The translations under genes were made by a program, and so were the position numbers. From the NCBI RefSeq assembly GCF_008806975.1, contig NZ_CP031728.1, positions 682,001 through 746,000 of the forward strand: a DNA stretch of 64,000 nucleotides. Direction: 5' to 3'. This document shows, piece after piece, positions 9,880-18,877 of the stretch (the stretch's first letter is position 1; every line of letters starts with the position of its first letter). The stretch comes from Cellvibrio sp. KY-GH-1 (GTDB lineage: Bacteria > Pseudomonadota > Gammaproteobacteria > Pseudomonadales > Cellvibrionaceae). The notes under the pieces were generated by a model that was not told where the DNA came from, searched no databases, and saw nothing but the letters and a program-made list of their open reading frames with translations.

Positions 9880-10582
9880 TCCAGTAATTTTTACATTGCT
9901 AATGCTGCCCGGAATTGCAGCTGCACAAGACAATTACGTTGTTGCGGGCAGTGCCTATAGTTTGGAAAACAATCAGTTGTTGTATCGCGAGTTATACACG
10001 GCGCTAGATGAAAATAAATCTGCTCGAGTTGATTACGTTTCCCCCGAGGGAAAAACGTTCGCAACGAAAACCCTTGTTTACCAAGGCGAGCCGTTCCAAC
10101 CGAGCTTTAATTTTCAAGACTCTCGCGATAATGAGGTTGTCTCTGCTCAGTTTGAAGGTGCGCGGCTGGTCTTAACTCATGGTATAGACGGTTCGCAAAA
10201 TCAAAAAAGCATTATGGACAATGCCAATATGGTGATTGATGCAGGGTTTGATTCGTACATCCAATTAAATTGGGATAAATTGGTAGCGGGAAAGCGCCTT
10301 AAATTCGATTTTGCGTTGCCCAATCGTTTGAGTAGCGTGCAATTGGAGGTTCGGCAGATCAAGCCCGCAGAGTCACCCATCTATGACAAAGATTATGGCC
10401 GTGATTGGATTTACTTTCGCATCTCTCCGGCAAAAAAATTCTTGTCCTTGTTTGCCGATCCAATCAACCTTGCGTATGACCCAAAAGGGAAGTATTTGAT
10501 GCGGTTCCATGGGCGCTCAAATCTGGATGATGATCAGGGCGCGCCGGTAGATGTGCGGATTGAATATGAATATTTGAACTGA
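9854..10582 (+). CDS. exported protein of unknown function, last gene of the light-type operon
   Basis: A 242-residue protein starting MFMNFIRFNP, with a signal peptide cleaved probably after GIAAA. The mature part is rich in charged and aromatic residues and looks like an all-beta periplasmic domain; I do not recognise the family. It is not the DUF3833 lipoprotein often found at this position, since no lipobox Cys is present. ATG 9854 is chosen (GAGGG nine bases before); an in-frame TTG at 9845 is the alternative. It overlaps the DUF2878 gene by 26 bases. A terminator follows, so it closes the operon. Confidence 0.75.
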   Translation: MFMNFIRFNPVIFTLLMLPGIAAAQDNYVVAGSAYSLENNQLLYRELYTALDENKSARVDYVSPEGKTFATKTLVYQGEPFQPSFNFQDSRDNEVVSAQFEGARLVLTHGIDGSQNQKSIMDNANMVIDAGFDSYIQLNWDKLVAGKRLKFDFALPNRLSSVQLEVRQIKPAESPIYDKDYGRDWIYFRISPAKKFLSLFADPINLAYDPKGKYLMRFHGRSNLDDDQGAPVDVRIEYEYLN

Positions 10583-10587
10583 TAAAT

Positions 10588-10616
10588 AAAAACGGGCACG
10601 CAAGTGCCCGTTTTTA
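10588..10616 (+). terminator. bidirectional terminator between the light-type operon and sseA
   Basis: Stem AAAAACGGGCAC/GTGCCCGTTTTT with a GCAA tetraloop. A- and T-runs flank it on both sides, so it can serve both the plus-strand operon and the convergent sulfurtransferase gene. Confidence 0.92.
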
Positions 10617-10638
10617 TATTGTGTCGGACAAATCTAAA

Positions 10639-11439
10639 TCATGCTTGCTCATAGGAGCACCAATCGCTCCAACTTCCAGGGTAAAGTTTCGCATCTAATC
10701 CGCTTAATTCCAGCGATAACAAATTTACACAGGCGGTGACGCCGGAGCCGCAATACACTAGAAGGCTTTTATCGTTCGGCAATTCTTTCCAGCGTGCTTG
10801 TTGTTCATTGACGGGTTTAATAAAACCCTGCTCGTTGGTGGCTTCTTGCCAGAAATAATTTATTGCACCAGGAATATGGCCAGCCACGGGATCTATAGGT
10901 TCCTCTTCACCGCGATAGCGTTTGGCTTCGCGCGAATCAATTAATAGTAATTTCCCGTCGTCTTTCAATATATCGTCACGACTGAGTATCTGGTCGGCGC
11001 GGATACTAGCTTTGAAATTTCCATTTTTTATCCCGGGTTCGCGTCTGTCCAATTGATTTCCTGCGTTGTTCCATGCGCTGAAACCGCCATCTAAAATAAG
11101 GATATGAGTATGGCCCAAGTACCGTAATAACCACCAGGCACGTGCGGCGTAAGCCATACGTGAATCATCATATACCACGATTTGCGTATGTTGATGAACA
11201 CCACAATCACGCATTTTTTTTGCGAAGACTTCGGTATCGGGCAATGGGTGGCGGCCGCCATGTTGTGCTACTGGCGAGGATAAATCTTTTTCCAAATCCA
11301 GATAATAGGCGCCGGGAATATGGCCGCTACGGTATTGTTCATAGCCTTGGGATTTATTGCCCAGATTAAAGCGGCAATCAAAAACCACCACTTTGCCCAG
11401 TTGGTTTTGCAGTTCTGCAACAGAAATAAAATGAGACAT
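10639..11439 (-). CDS. sseA: 3-mercaptopyruvate/thiosulfate sulfurtransferase
   Basis: A 266-residue cytosolic protein with two rhodanese domains (about 5-130 and 150-262). The active-site loop in the second domain is CGSGVTA with catalytic C230; this six-residue loop type is characteristic of mercaptopyruvate sulfurtransferases rather than classical rhodanese. It would transfer sulfur from 3-mercaptopyruvate to thiols or cyanide. There is no clear Shine-Dalgarno before the ATG at 11439. It is monocistronic and convergent with the preceding operon. Confidence 0.9.
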   Translation of the reverse strand: MSHFISVAELQNQLGKVVVFDCRFNLGNKSQGYEQYRSGHIPGAYYLDLEKDLSSPVAQHGGRHPLPDTEVFAKKMRDCGVHQHTQIVVYDDSRMAYAARAWWLLRYLGHTHILILDGGFSAWNNAGNQLDRREPGIKNGNFKASIRADQILSRDDILKDDGKLLLIDSREAKRYRGEEEPIDPVAGHIPGAINYFWQEATNEQGFIKPVNEQQARWKELPNDKSLLVYCGSGVTACVNLLSLELSGLDAKLYPGSWSDWCSYEQA

Positions 11440-11552
11440 TGTTATATAGGAGGGTCGTCAAAATAGTGACGCCATAATCGCACTAATAGCCTGGTCTGTG
11501 AAGGGTGAAAACTGAACGTATCGTGTATTTTTTGTGGTTTTCTGTGAGTGGA

Positions 11553-11858
11553 TTACCGGAAGCTTGCATTAGCGTTATTATTTTCCGGTGCTTTCCCTTC
11601 CAGTTGGTAAGCGAAAGCAATGATGTAGGCAACGGCAATGTAGAGGTTTTCAGGAATTTCATCACCCAGTTCCAACGTAACCAGTAGATCAACCAGTCCG
11701 GGGTTATCGCATAAGGGAACATCATGTTCGCGCGCTATGGCTATGATTTGCTCCGCCACTTGGCCCGTACCTTTCGCACTGACATGAGGCGCATTCTTGC
11801 CGTCGTAATAAAGTGCAACGGCTTTTTGCAATTGATTGGAGGAAAACTGGTTGGTCAT
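11553..11858 (-). CDS. FlhB C-terminal-domain-like protein (FlhX type)
   Basis: A 101-residue protein equal to only the cytoplasmic domain of the flagellar export switch FlhB/YscU (KAVALYYDGKNAPHVSAKG, then VPLCDNPGLVDLL). The autocleavage motif NPTH is absent: the equivalent position reads NQLQ. Such stand-alone homologs are often encoded after a fliK-like gene and may supplement FlhB in substrate switching. It follows the FliK-like gene by 7 bp on the same strand, so the two form an operon. Confidence 0.82.
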   Translation of the reverse strand: MTNQFSSNQLQKAVALYYDGKNAPHVSAKGTGQVAEQIIAIAREHDVPLCDNPGLVDLLVTLELGDEIPENLYIAVAYIIAFAYQLEGKAPENNNANASFR

Positions 11859-11865
11859 CGTGGCC

Positions 11866-13728
11866 TCAGGTTTTTATATCTACCAGGGAATAACCCAGCA
11901 TCATTTTGGGCTTTGGAGGTAAGCCGGGAACGCATTGCATATGTGTAACCTTGATACCTTGTTGCTCCAGGTGTTGCTTGAGTTCATCCATTTTTGTTTT
12001 GGCTTCTGCCAGTGTGTTTTCTTGCTCTGCCCAAAATTTAGCGCTGAGATTATCGCCGAGCAATCCTAGTTGTGCATAAAATTTCCCCACTATCGGCAAA
12101 TCAAAATTGAGCATCACATTCCATTGCCGAACCCGGGTGGAAGCGGGCGATTCTGATTCCTGCTGCTCTTCAATCCATTGCTGTTCAATATGGATCTGTA
12201 ATGGATGAACATCTTGCCCGTGGCGCACCGGCAGTTCAAATTGCCATGACTGATTGGGCTGGGCGACGTCTGGTTGACTGAGTTGTTGGTTAACCGTGTG
12301 TATTTGCTGCAACTGAATTTTGGCAATGCTGCCAAGTGTGTATTGATGCATCAATAATATCAGTTGCGTGCGGAGCTGTTTTTGGTTGAGTTCGCCTTGC
12401 TGTTTGCTCATTAACAACCCAAGGAGTTGCGGCAAGGCATTGAGCAGATTATTTTTGGTTGTGTCTGTTGGGTTTAGTGGTGATGCACCTGCGCTACTAA
12501 TTTCTGTATCCAGTTGATGTAATAAAGACAACAAGCTGCCTTTTAAGTCTTGGGCAATTATTTTATCAATATTCAACGTGCTGTTATTGCTGCTATTGGT
12601 GTTGCTCAATAGAGGTATTGATTTGCTTGTAGTTAACAGTGAATTGGTTGGATTTAGCAGCTTATTGGCAGCGGTCGGGGTGCTTTTGGAAGCTGTGTTG
12701 ACCGCAGTTGTATTGGTGTTTGTCACGCCGGTTGTCGCAGTTGTTGAGGCTTGTGATTGAGTTGTCGCGGTTGATAATAGTTGTGCCAGTTTATTTTCAA
12801 ATCCTTGTCCATTGTTGGTTAGCGCCATCGCCAGCAGTTTTGGATTCTGTAGCTGTTCACTGAGGCGAATATGGTTGGCAAGTGTTTTTAGCGCATCTTG
12901 TATTTGGTTGGGGAGCCACTCTTTCCGTTGCGCAATGGGTAGTTGCTGAATAAATTGGGCAATTTTTGGCAAGGTGCTTACCAAATCCTGTCCGGAATCT
13001 TTCCGTGGTAAGAGTGTGCGTAAGCTGTTGCTAATGGCAGTGCGAGCTTGTTCGTTGATTGAGGATTTTTGTTCAGTTGTGGTGTTTTCGCTCAGTAACG
13101 AACTTAAGTTCAGTTTCGCAATTTGTGCAATCAGGTCTTTTGTAAGCGGTAAACCCAGGTTGGTGGAATTGGATGGGTTGTTGGTGTTCCCCGTGTTTGC
13201 AGGGGGCGATATGTTAATTCCTTGAGTTTGTAATACGCGAATCAGTGTTTCTACCTGTGTCTGACTCAATGGTTGCAATAGTTGCAGGCGCGAACCTTCA
13301 GCAATTTGTAGCAACAGGGTTTGGCCAGTTTGCAGTGGAAGGTTGGTGTAAGTGAGTAAATTCTGTAATGTCGGGTTGCTGCTCATCGCTGTTGATGTTG
13401 CAGTTCCCGTCATCAATTGCGGGGTCACATTTAAGCTGGCAAGTTTTATGGCTGGTTCTTGCAGGAGTTTTTTTTGTTCAGTTAATTGGTTGATTAAAGC
13501 TTGGGTTGCAGGTGCTGAAGAGTTTTTGTTGAGTTGGGCCAAGGTTGCATCGATTGTTTTAATAATCTCTTCGCGCTGGGCCGGCGTAGCTTGGTTGATT
13601 TTTTGTACTTGCGCCAGAAATTGGCTGCCGATCTTTAGCCCCAGAGTTTTACTAATCAGGGTAACTTGTTCAATTTGTGCTCGCTGGATAGTGTGCAGAA
13701 GCTTTTCATTGATGGAACCCAAGTCCAT
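11866..13728 (-). CDS. FliK-like flagellar hook-length control protein
   Basis: A 620-residue protein with a long low-complexity N-terminal and middle region rich in Gln, Thr, Asn and Ser (about 300-400) and a compact C-terminal Flg_hook-type domain (about 480-600; LNFDLPIVGKFYAQLGLLGDNLSAKFWAE). FliK proteins measure hook length and signal to FlhB. ATG 13728 is used; an in-frame TTG at 13743 would add five residues. No other flagellar genes are in the window, so this may be a second FliK-like protein. A fliK-like/flhB-like pair beside ccmA is, as I recall, also seen in Pseudomonas. Confidence 0.82.
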   Translation of the reverse strand: MDLGSINEKLLHTIQRAQIEQVTLISKTLGLKIGSQFLAQVQKINQATPAQREEIIKTIDATLAQLNKNSSAPATQALINQLTEQKKLLQEPAIKLASLNVTPQLMTGTATSTAMSSNPTLQNLLTYTNLPLQTGQTLLLQIAEGSRLQLLQPLSQTQVETLIRVLQTQGINISPPANTGNTNNPSNSTNLGLPLTKDLIAQIAKLNLSSLLSENTTTEQKSSINEQARTAISNSLRTLLPRKDSGQDLVSTLPKIAQFIQQLPIAQRKEWLPNQIQDALKTLANHIRLSEQLQNPKLLAMALTNNGQGFENKLAQLLSTATTQSQASTTATTGVTNTNTTAVNTASKSTPTAANKLLNPTNSLLTTSKSIPLLSNTNSSNNSTLNIDKIIAQDLKGSLLSLLHQLDTEISSAGASPLNPTDTTKNNLLNALPQLLGLLMSKQQGELNQKQLRTQLILLMHQYTLGSIAKIQLQQIHTVNQQLSQPDVAQPNQSWQFELPVRHGQDVHPLQIHIEQQWIEEQQESESPASTRVRQWNVMLNFDLPIVGKFYAQLGLLGDNLSAKFWAEQENTLAEAKTKMDELKQHLEQQGIKVTHMQCVPGLPPKPKMMLGYSLVDIKT

Positions 13729-13811
13729 AAGTCGCGCTCTCAAAGCTCATTTAAATCGTGGTAGTGTGATGAAAATCGTAAATGGGGATGCGTTGCCGGC
13801 AATTTCGTCGT

Positions 13812-13817
13812 TATAAT
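13812..13817 (+). promoter_or_regulatory. candidate -10 box for the ccm operon
   Basis: A consensus TATAAT at 13812-13817 followed by a GC-rich stretch, 155 bp before ccmA. The best -35-like TTGCCG (13793-13798) is only 13 bp away, so the pairing is poor and an activator or another promoter may be used. The rest of the 243-bp gap between fliK and ccmA shows nothing else I can name. Confidence 0.3.
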
Positions 13818-13971
13818 CGCGCTCATATAGTGCAGCCGTGCAATCGGTCCCTTGGCAAACCCGGTAATCTCTGGCTCCAATCCGGTAAAGAGTATAGCGG
13901 CTGCCGGAATTATTTCTGTATTCAGGTTTGCAGGCCTGAAGTTGTTCGGTATTCCTAGGCCCATAATAACT

Positions 13972-14694
13972 ATGAGTTCCCCCAATATTCCCTTGCTTGA
14001 ATTGCGTAATCTCGGCTGCGAACGGGACGAGCGGTTGTTATTTTCAGGTTTGAATTTGCAACTTGGTACCGGAGATGTAGTGCAGATTGGCGGCCCCAAT
14101 GGTGCCGGTAAAACGACATTACTACGTGCATTGGCGGGAATTAGCGGAGATTATCAGGGCCAGATCCTTTACGCTGGCCAAGCCTTGCCTGAGGCCGGCT
14201 GGGATTTTTCCCGTGACCGACTTTATCTTGGCCACTTACCTGGTATCAAGAAATCCCTCACTCCTTCTGAAAACCTCGCCTGGTACCTCGCCCAGACAGG
14301 AGCGCGAATCAGTATCGATGAAGCCTTGGCTGCAGTCGGCTTATATGGTTATGAGGACACACCTTGCTACCAGCTTTCTGCGGGGCAATTGCGTCGTGTG
14401 GCTTTGGCTCGGTTGCATTTGACGGAAGCACGCGTCTGGATTCTTGATGAGCCTTTTACCGCTATTGATAAGTTAGGTGTTAGCCAGTTGGAAGCCTTGA
14501 TTGCCCGGCAGTCAGCGCAGGGTGGGGTGGTGATACTCACTTCCCACCAGGATTTAACTCTGCCGCAGTTGCGTCTGGTGAATTTACAAGACTATCGCCC
14601 GGGATCTGCAAAAAATTCAGCTGCACATCAAACCAAAACAGAATTAAATGGTCAGAGTGGCGCACCGGTCGGAGCAGGGGTGGGGCATGGCTGA
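13972..14694 (+). CDS. ccmA: heme exporter ATP-binding subunit CcmA
   Basis: A 240-residue ABC ATPase of cytochrome c maturation (system I). With CcmB and CcmC it powers release of heme-loaded CcmE in the periplasm. Walker A is GPNGAGKTT (about 37-45), the signature is LSAGQLRRVALAR, and Walker B is WILDEPF followed by the switch His in LTSHQ. The ATG at 13972 is chosen because it gives the family's length; an in-frame upstream extension of 40 residues has no similarity. It is the first gene of a contiguous ccmABCDEFG run and overlaps ccmB by 8 bases. Confidence 0.94.
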   Translation: MSSPNIPLLELRNLGCERDERLLFSGLNLQLGTGDVVQIGGPNGAGKTTLLRALAGISGDYQGQILYAGQALPEAGWDFSRDRLYLGHLPGIKKSLTPSENLAWYLAQTGARISIDEALAAVGLYGYEDTPCYQLSAGQLRRVALARLHLTEARVWILDEPFTAIDKLGVSQLEALIARQSAQGGVVILTSHQDLTLPQLRLVNLQDYRPGSAKNSAAHQTKTELNGQSGAPVGAGVGHG

Positions 14695-15385
14695 TCAATC
14701 TGCTACTACCTCAGTGTTGAGCGGTTTCCTGGCTAGCATTCGTCGCGATCTATTGGTCGCTGCGCGCCACAAGGCAGAGCTGACCAATCCGTTAGTGTTT
14801 TTCTTAATCGCGGTGACCCTGATTCCGTTAGGTGTCAGTCCGGAAAAATCAGTGTTGGTGTTGCTGGCGCCGGGCATAGTATGGGTGATGGCGCTGTTGG
14901 CCACGCTTTTGTCTCTGGATGGTTTGTTTCGCAGTGATTATGAAGATGGTTCACTGGAGCAAATGCTGATCAGCCCGCAATCGCTCTATTTTACGGTGAT
15001 GGCCAAAATTCTCGTGCATTGGTTGGTATCTGGCCTGCCAGTAACCTTGATGGCGCCCGTTCTTGGGTTGATGTTGCATTTGCCGGGCGATGGCTTCCTG
15101 CCGTTGCTGACTTCTCTTGCACTGGGAACGGCGTCTATGAGTTTAATCGGCGCCGTAGGTGCTGCACTTACGGTATCCTTGCGCAAGGGCGGGCTATTGC
15201 TCTCACTGATCGTGATGCCGCTGTATATCCCGGTGTTAATTTTCGGTGCCAGCGCGGTGCAAAGCGCTATTCAGGGTGGAGCAATTGGCATGCAGCTGGC
15301 AGTTCTCGGTGCGTTCCTCGCCCTCGCTATAGTGCTTGCACCAATTGCAGCACTGGGTGCGCTTAAAATCAGTAGTAATGGATAA
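14687..15385 (+). CDS. ccmB: heme exporter permease CcmB
   Basis: A 232-residue inner-membrane protein with six hydrophobic segments and the family's early motif RRDLLVAARHKAELTNPLVF. It forms the CcmAB transporter that works with CcmC and CcmE in heme delivery to apocytochromes c. ATG 14687 follows a purine-rich AGGGGTGGGG stretch and overlaps the end of ccmA by 8 bases, fitting translational coupling. Confidence 0.94.
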   Translation: MADQSATTSVLSGFLASIRRDLLVAARHKAELTNPLVFFLIAVTLIPLGVSPEKSVLVLLAPGIVWVMALLATLLSLDGLFRSDYEDGSLEQMLISPQSLYFTVMAKILVHWLVSGLPVTLMAPVLGLMLHLPGDGFLPLLTSLALGTASMSLIGAVGAALTVSLRKGGLLLSLIVMPLYIPVLIFGASAVQSAIQGGAIGMQLAVLGAFLALAIVLAPIAALGALKISSNG

Positions 15386-15426
15386 CTCATAATAACGACA
15401 AACGACACATTTGAAGGTAGGCAACT

Positions 15427-16170
15427 ATGGCATGGCAGTGGTTTCACCGTTTAGGTTCTCCCCGCTGGTTCTATGAAAAAACAAGCCCCTGGCTTCCCTG
15501 GCTTACTGTAATCAGTATTGCGCTTATTGTTACCGCTGCCGTGTGGGGGTTGGCTTTTGCTCCGGCGGATTACAAGCAAGGCAACAGCTATCGCATCATT
15601 TATATTCATGTTCCCGCTGCGTTTCTTGCTCTGGCTGGGTATTACATCATGGCGATTTCTGGCGCAGTTGGCCTTATCTGGAAAATGAAATTGCCGTTTA
15701 TGGTAATGAAGTCGGCCGCTCCTATTGGTGCAATTCTTACGTTTATTTCTTTGGTAACTGGATCTATCTGGGGTAAACCAACCTGGGGTACATGGTGGGA
15801 ATGGGATGCGCGCATCACCTCTATGTTAATTTTGTTTTTCCTCTACTTGGGCATGATTGCGCTCCAGCAGGCTTATCAGCACCGCGACACTGCCGATAAA
15901 TCCAGCGCGGTATTGGCTTTGGTGGGCATGGTAAACATCCCGATCATTTATAAGTCGGTTGATTGGTGGAATACGCTGCATCAACCAGCCACTATCAAGT
16001 TCACCAGCAAATCCACCATTGACCCTTCCATGCTCTACCCATTATTAATCATGGTGATTGGCTTTTACTGCTTCTATGCCCTGGTGCTGCTGTTGTATAC
16101 CCGCGTGGAAATTTTGCGACGCGAGAACCGCACTCAATGGGTTAACGATCTGATTGCGAATAACAAGTAA
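15427..16170 (+). CDS. ccmC: heme lyase/transfer protein CcmC
   Basis: A 247-residue six-segment membrane protein of the heme-handling family. The tryptophan-rich WWD motif lies at 115-127 (WGKPTWGTWWEWD), flanked by the heme-ligand histidines H61 (YIHVPAA) and H185 (TLHQPA). It attaches heme to CcmE. GAAGG precedes the ATG. The short AACGACA repeat in the 41-bp spacer after ccmB appears insignificant. Confidence 0.95.
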   Translation: MAWQWFHRLGSPRWFYEKTSPWLPWLTVISIALIVTAAVWGLAFAPADYKQGNSYRIIYIHVPAAFLALAGYYIMAISGAVGLIWKMKLPFMVMKSAAPIGAILTFISLVTGSIWGKPTWGTWWEWDARITSMLILFFLYLGMIALQQAYQHRDTADKSSAVLALVGMVNIPIIYKSVDWWNTLHQPATIKFTSKSTIDPSMLYPLLIMVIGFYCFYALVLLLYTRVEILRRENRTQWVNDLIANNK

Positions 16171-16182
16171 AAGGGCATAACG

Positions 16183-16386
16183 ATGAAATTTCAATTTGAA
16201 ACCTTTGCTGATTTTATTGCTATGAATGGCCACGGCCCATTTGTGTGGGCGGCCTATGGTATTACCTTTGCGGCGTTGATTTTTTTATTGTTTAGCCCGG
16301 TGCTGCAAAAAAAGGCATTTATCAAACAGCAACAAAAGTTGCAGAAATTAGCCCAGGTTAATCCCGATGGACAGGGTGTTGATTAA
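16183..16386 (+). CDS. ccmD: CcmD small membrane protein
   Basis: A 67-residue protein with one membrane segment (about 20-38) and a basic, Gln/Lys-rich cytoplasmic tail, beginning with FADFIAMNGHGPFVWAAYG, a typical CcmD start. CcmD stabilises the CcmABC-CcmE complex and aids release of holo-CcmE. It lies 12 bp after ccmC and 27 bp before ccmE. Confidence 0.92.
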   Translation: MKFQFETFADFIAMNGHGPFVWAAYGITFAALIFLLFSPVLQKKAFIKQQQKLQKLAQVNPDGQGVD

Positions 16387-16413
16387 TTATTTAATTTTAT
16401 AGAGACCCAAACC

Positions 16414-16878
16414 ATGCATCCGGTTCGTAAGCAGCGTTTAATGATTGTTGTTTTTATTGTGGTGTTTTCCAGTATTGCGGTGGGTCTTATGGCCTATGCC
16501 CTGCGCGAAAATATCAATTTGTTTTATCCACCCAGTAAAATTGCGGCGGGCGATGTTCCGCACAATACACGCATTCGTGCTGGCGGTTGTGTTAAGCCCG
16601 GCAGTGTTCAACGCTCCGACACGTCATTGGAAATCCACTTTCTGATTACGGATGGCATGGCTGATGTAAAAGTAAATTTCAACGGGATTTTGCCTGATTT
16701 ATTCGCTGAGGGTGAGGCCGCTGTAATTAATGGTGTAGTGACGGAATCTGGTGAAATAAATGCCAGCGAGGTGCTCGCCAAACATGATGAAAACTACACG
16801 CCGCCTGAAGTTGCTGACGCCATGAAGGATAAGGGCGAGCATCAAAAAACCTGTGAGGGATTGAAGTATGGCGCTTGA
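16414..16878 (+). CDS. ccmE: periplasmic heme chaperone CcmE
   Basis: A 154-residue membrane-anchored heme chaperone: one N-terminal membrane segment (about 9-29) and a periplasmic OB-fold. The covalent heme-binding motif LAKHDENY carries H124 and Y128, matching the H-x3-Y pattern of proteobacterial CcmE. One oddity is a Cys at residue 59 (RAGGCVKPGS), where a hydrophobic residue is more usual. Its 3' end overlaps ccmF by 11 bases. Confidence 0.94.
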   Translation: MHPVRKQRLMIVVFIVVFSSIAVGLMAYALRENINLFYPPSKIAAGDVPHNTRIRAGGCVKPGSVQRSDTSLEIHFLITDGMADVKVNFNGILPDLFAEGEAAVINGVVTESGEINASEVLAKHDENYTPPEVADAMKDKGEHQKTCEGLKYGA

Positions 16879-18877
16879 TCTGATTCAACTGGCTCCTGAG
16901 CTTGGCCAGTTCTCATTAATTCTCTCCTTGTGCTTGAGTGCTGCTCTGTTTGTCCTTCCGCTTAGCGGTACTTATCTCGGCAGTACACTGTTAATGCAAT
17001 CTGCCCGCTCATTGGCGACCGGTTTCTTTATTTTTGTCGCCTTTTCTTTTTGCTGTTTGGTTTATTCATTTATTCATGATGACTTTTCGGTGAAATATGT
17101 TGCGTCCAACTCCAATTCACTGTTGCCGGTGTATTACAAAATTAGTGCCGTTTGGGGGGGGCACGAAGGTTCACTGTTGCTATGGATTTTAATGTTGTCT
17201 GGTTGGACATTTGCGGTAGCTATTTTTAGCAAGTCGTTGCCTCTGGATATGCAAGCGCGAGTGTTATCTATTCTGGGATTTGTAGCCGTTGGTTTCTTGC
17301 TGTTCATTTTATTAACTTCCAATCCCTTTGACCGCATATTACCGATTCCACCGCAAGACGGTGGCGATTTGAATCCGTTGTTGCAAGATATTGGTTTAAT
17401 TATCCACCCGCCCGTGCTTTACATGGGTTATGTGGGCTTTAGTGTGAGCTTTGCATTTGCAATTGCAGCCTTGTTAACCGGCCGTTTGGATAGTGCATGG
17501 GCTCGTTGGTCTCGTCCCTGGGCAACAATGGCTTGGGGTTTTTTGTCAGTGGGTATTGCGTTGGGCAGCTGGTGGGCGTACTACGAGTTGGGTTGGGGTG
17601 GCTGGTGGTTTTGGGATCCGGTAGAAAATGCGTCCTTCTTGCCTTGGTTAATTGGCACAGCGCTAATTCACTCCTTGGCAGTGACTGAAAAGCGCAGCCT
17701 TTTTAAAAGCTGGACAATTCTGTTGGCGATCTTTACGTTTTCGTTGAGTTTGTTGGGGACATTTCTGGTGCGCTCCGGGGTATTAACCTCGGTTCACGCA
17801 TTCGCCAATGATCCTGAGCGCGGTGTTTTTGTGTTGGGTTTTTTACTGGTTGTGGTGGGCGCATCATTAACGCTCTATGCGTTGCGTGCGCCAGTAGTGA
17901 AAGGTTCGACCGGTTTCGACTGGTTTTCCCGCGAGACATTATTGCTGGGTAATAATATTTTGCTCACCATTATTATGATCATGGTGTTGTTGGGCACTTT
18001 GTATCCGTTAATTGCCGATGCCCTGAATCTTGGAAAAATATCCGTAGGCCCTCCTTACTTTAATTTGTTTTTCCTGCCGTTGATGGGATTGTTGTGTCTG
18101 TTGATGGCGTTAGGCCCGATATCGAACTGGAAACGCACTTCGGGTAAACAATTTTTGCAGGTCTTATGGAAACCCTGGGTAATTAGCCTGGCGATTGGGT
18201 TAGCATTTCCATTTTTTTACCGCGATAAGTATGAAATTCTGGCGGCGTTGACAGTGTTTATCGCGAGTTGGATTTTTGTTGCGCTGTTTGCTGATCTTCT
18301 GTATCGCTTGCGCAATGCAGAGACGATTTTTTCTGGCCTGAAAAAACTTAGCTTGAGTTATTACGCTATGGTAATTGCTCACGCGGGCATCGCAGTAACT
18401 ACCGTCGGCGTTGGTCTCACCAGTATCTACACCGAACAGCGCGATATTCGAATGGAAGTAGGGCAGCACGTTGAGGTAATTGATTACGAATTTGTGCTGG
18501 AAAAGCTGGAACATATCGAAGGCCCCAACTATCAAGCCGAGCAGGCGCTGATTAAAGTCATGCAAGGCGGAAAATTTCTGCGCGAAATGAAACCGCAAAA
18601 ACGTCGCTATATTGCCACTGGCAGCACCATGACCGAAGTTGCTTTGGATGTAAGCTTGTTCCGTGATCTGTACGTTGCTATGGGTGAGCCGTTAACGGAA
18701 ACAGCCTGGGCAATGCGTGTGCATTTAAAACCATTTGTCCGCTGGATTTGGTTGGGAGCATTGATGATGGCGTTTGGCGCTGTGCTAGCTGTAGCCGATA
18801 AACGCTATCGTAAAGTAATTAAGGTAGACCAACAGGCATCGACAGAAGTGCCTAAAGGAACGTTAATCAATGAATAA
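16868..18877 (+). CDS. ccmF: cytochrome c heme lyase CcmF
   Basis: A 669-residue polytopic membrane protein with many hydrophobic segments and the WWD heme-binding domain near 242-252 (GWGGWWFWDP). It takes heme from holo-CcmE and ligates it to the CxxCH sites of apocytochromes together with CcmH. Motifs HPPVLYMGYVGF and LLGTFLVRSGVL are characteristic. It overlaps ccmE by 11 bases and ccmG by 8, so the genes are translationally coupled. Confidence 0.96.
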   Translation: MALDLIQLAPELGQFSLILSLCLSAALFVLPLSGTYLGSTLLMQSARSLATGFFIFVAFSFCCLVYSFIHDDFSVKYVASNSNSLLPVYYKISAVWGGHEGSLLLWILMLSGWTFAVAIFSKSLPLDMQARVLSILGFVAVGFLLFILLTSNPFDRILPIPPQDGGDLNPLLQDIGLIIHPPVLYMGYVGFSVSFAFAIAALLTGRLDSAWARWSRPWATMAWGFLSVGIALGSWWAYYELGWGGWWFWDPVENASFLPWLIGTALIHSLAVTEKRSLFKSWTILLAIFTFSLSLLGTFLVRSGVLTSVHAFANDPERGVFVLGFLLVVVGASLTLYALRAPVVKGSTGFDWFSRETLLLGNNILLTIIMIMVLLGTLYPLIADALNLGKISVGPPYFNLFFLPLMGLLCLLMALGPISNWKRTSGKQFLQVLWKPWVISLAIGLAFPFFYRDKYEILAALTVFIASWIFVALFADLLYRLRNAETIFSGLKKLSLSYYAMVIAHAGIAVTTVGVGLTSIYTEQRDIRMEVGQHVEVIDYEFVLEKLEHIEGPNYQAEQALIKVMQGGKFLREMKPQKRRYIATGSTMTEVALDVSLFRDLYVAMGEPLTETAWAMRVHLKPFVRWIWLGALMMAFGAVLAVADKRYRKVIKVDQQASTEVPKGTLINE

